DNA from: an uncultured Synergistales bacterium
Lineage (GTDB): Bacteria > Synergistota > Synergistia > Synergistales > Aminobacteriaceae
Reading direction: 5' to 3'
Length of the DNA stretch: 5,554 nucleotides
Assembly (NCBI GenBank): GCA_905234205.1
Contig: CAJOGG010000218.1
Location: 1-5,554 of the forward strand
The notes under the pieces were generated by a model, which had not been told where the DNA came from, did no database searches, and was given only the letters and a program-made list of their open reading frames with translations. Shown in pieces: positions 5,088 to 5,554 of this stretch. The translations under genes and the position numbers were made by a program. How positions within the stretch are numbered: position 1 is the first letter of the stretch; each line of letters begins with the position of its first letter.

Positions 5088-5554
5088 TGACTAAGAAATT
5101 CATGAAGTTGGGGCAAATTCTCTTGCTCCTTTTTTTTATCCTGACGCCTGTTTACGCTGAACAAAACATCAAGATTGAAGTCCCCGAAGTAATTTACTCG
5201 AGCAACGACTCCTTTACGCTTGGCCAAGTCGCAAAAATCTCCGGTGGCAATGTCAAGACTCGCAGAACTCTCAACAAATTAACGCTTTACGCTGATGGTG
5301 ATAGACTCTCGCGCAATGAAGTCTTACGAGCTATCAATGAAAGTGATGCCAGCGACGCTAGAATCGAATTGTACATGCCGCTTTACTCACGAATTGAAAC
5401 TCCTGACTATGAAGGCAATTTCACAGAGACTCAAGAGCCAACGACTTCACGCAATGTCAATGATTTAATCCCGTTGATAAAATCTTTAGCAGGCTGGAAC
5501 GGTGGTGTAGAAGTATCCGCGAATGCTCCTGTGCCTGAAGGTGAACTCGTTGAC
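5087..5554 (+). CDS. flgA: flagellar P-ring assembly chaperone FlgA, N-terminal part (runs off right edge)
   Basis: FlgA is a periplasmic chaperone needed to assemble the FlgI P-ring around the rod. The frame opens at ATG5087, whose A is the last base of the flgG stop (TAATG), so translation is probably coupled to flgG; there is no clear ribosome-binding site of its own. The 156 visible codons contain no stop. Residues 1-24 form a Sec signal peptide: a basic start (MTKKFMK), a hydrophobic core (ILLLLFFIL), and likely cleavage after VYA at 22-24. The mature part starts EQNIKIEVPEVIYSSNDSFT, then has LGQVAKISG (about residues 46-54), a pattern seen at the start of FlgA proteins. The SAF domain expected at the C-terminus lies beyond the edge. 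Presence of flgA predicts flgH and flgI downstream and implies an outer membrane. The family call rests on signal peptide, the LGxVAxISG pattern and position. Confidence 0.82.
   Translation, partial: MTKKFMKLGQILLLLFFILTPVYAEQNIKIEVPEVIYSSNDSFTLGQVAKISGGNVKTRRTLNKLTLYADGDRLSRNEVLRAINESDASDARIELYMPLYSRIETPDYEGNFTETQEPTTSRNVNDLIPLIKSLAGWNGGVEVSANAPVPEGELVD

Noticed and set aside
1..5554. tRNA, rRNA, CRISPR array, insertion sequence, riboswitch or phage element
   Set aside because: No clover-leaf, repeat-spacer pattern, inverted terminal repeats, transposase motifs or long untranslated leader was found; almost every base belongs to a housekeeping or flagellar gene.

Overview
The window reads as ordinary chromosomal DNA from a flagellated bacterium with two membranes. 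The best guess is a member of the Synergistota or a relative. This is inferred from gene content, not from a marker gene. An Mbl-type MreB directly followed by flgF and flgG recalls the Firmicutes order mbl-flhO-flhP. The flgA gene after flgG encodes a P-ring assembly chaperone, which implies an outer membrane. Codon use is AT-leaning and looks uniform, and nothing suggests transfer or mobile DNA.

Layout. Bases 1-194 hold the 5' part of a minus-strand gene for a YitT/DUF161-like membrane protein, running off the left edge. A 78-base divergent region follows, with candidate promoters for both directions. From there everything is on the plus strand and tightly packed: glmM (phosphoglucosamine mutase, peptidoglycan precursor supply), larB (first enzyme of nickel-pincer nucleotide synthesis), an MreB/Mbl actin gene broken by a frameshift, flgF and flgG (rod proteins), and the 5' part of flgA, cut by the right edge. 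Intergenic gaps are 0 to about 40 bases, flgG and flgA overlap by one base, and no terminator-like hairpin is visible. The plus-strand genes could therefore be one transcript linking wall synthesis, cell shape and flagellar rod assembly, with a possible extra sigma-28-type promoter just before flgF.

Points worth a second look. The mreB frame is interrupted at about 2905-2907, where roughly 14 bases (the codons of a conserved VISLG-like strand) appear to be missing. glmM and larB both look likely to start at TTG codons placed correctly behind Shine-Dalgarno sequences, rather than at the upstream ATG/GTG. A TAAA-N15-CCGAAAA sequence lies at the end of mreB. flgG carries one extra Ile codon in a conserved motif. 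larB stands without larC or larE. I found no new defence, mobile or RNA system, and every stretch is accounted for by known gene families.
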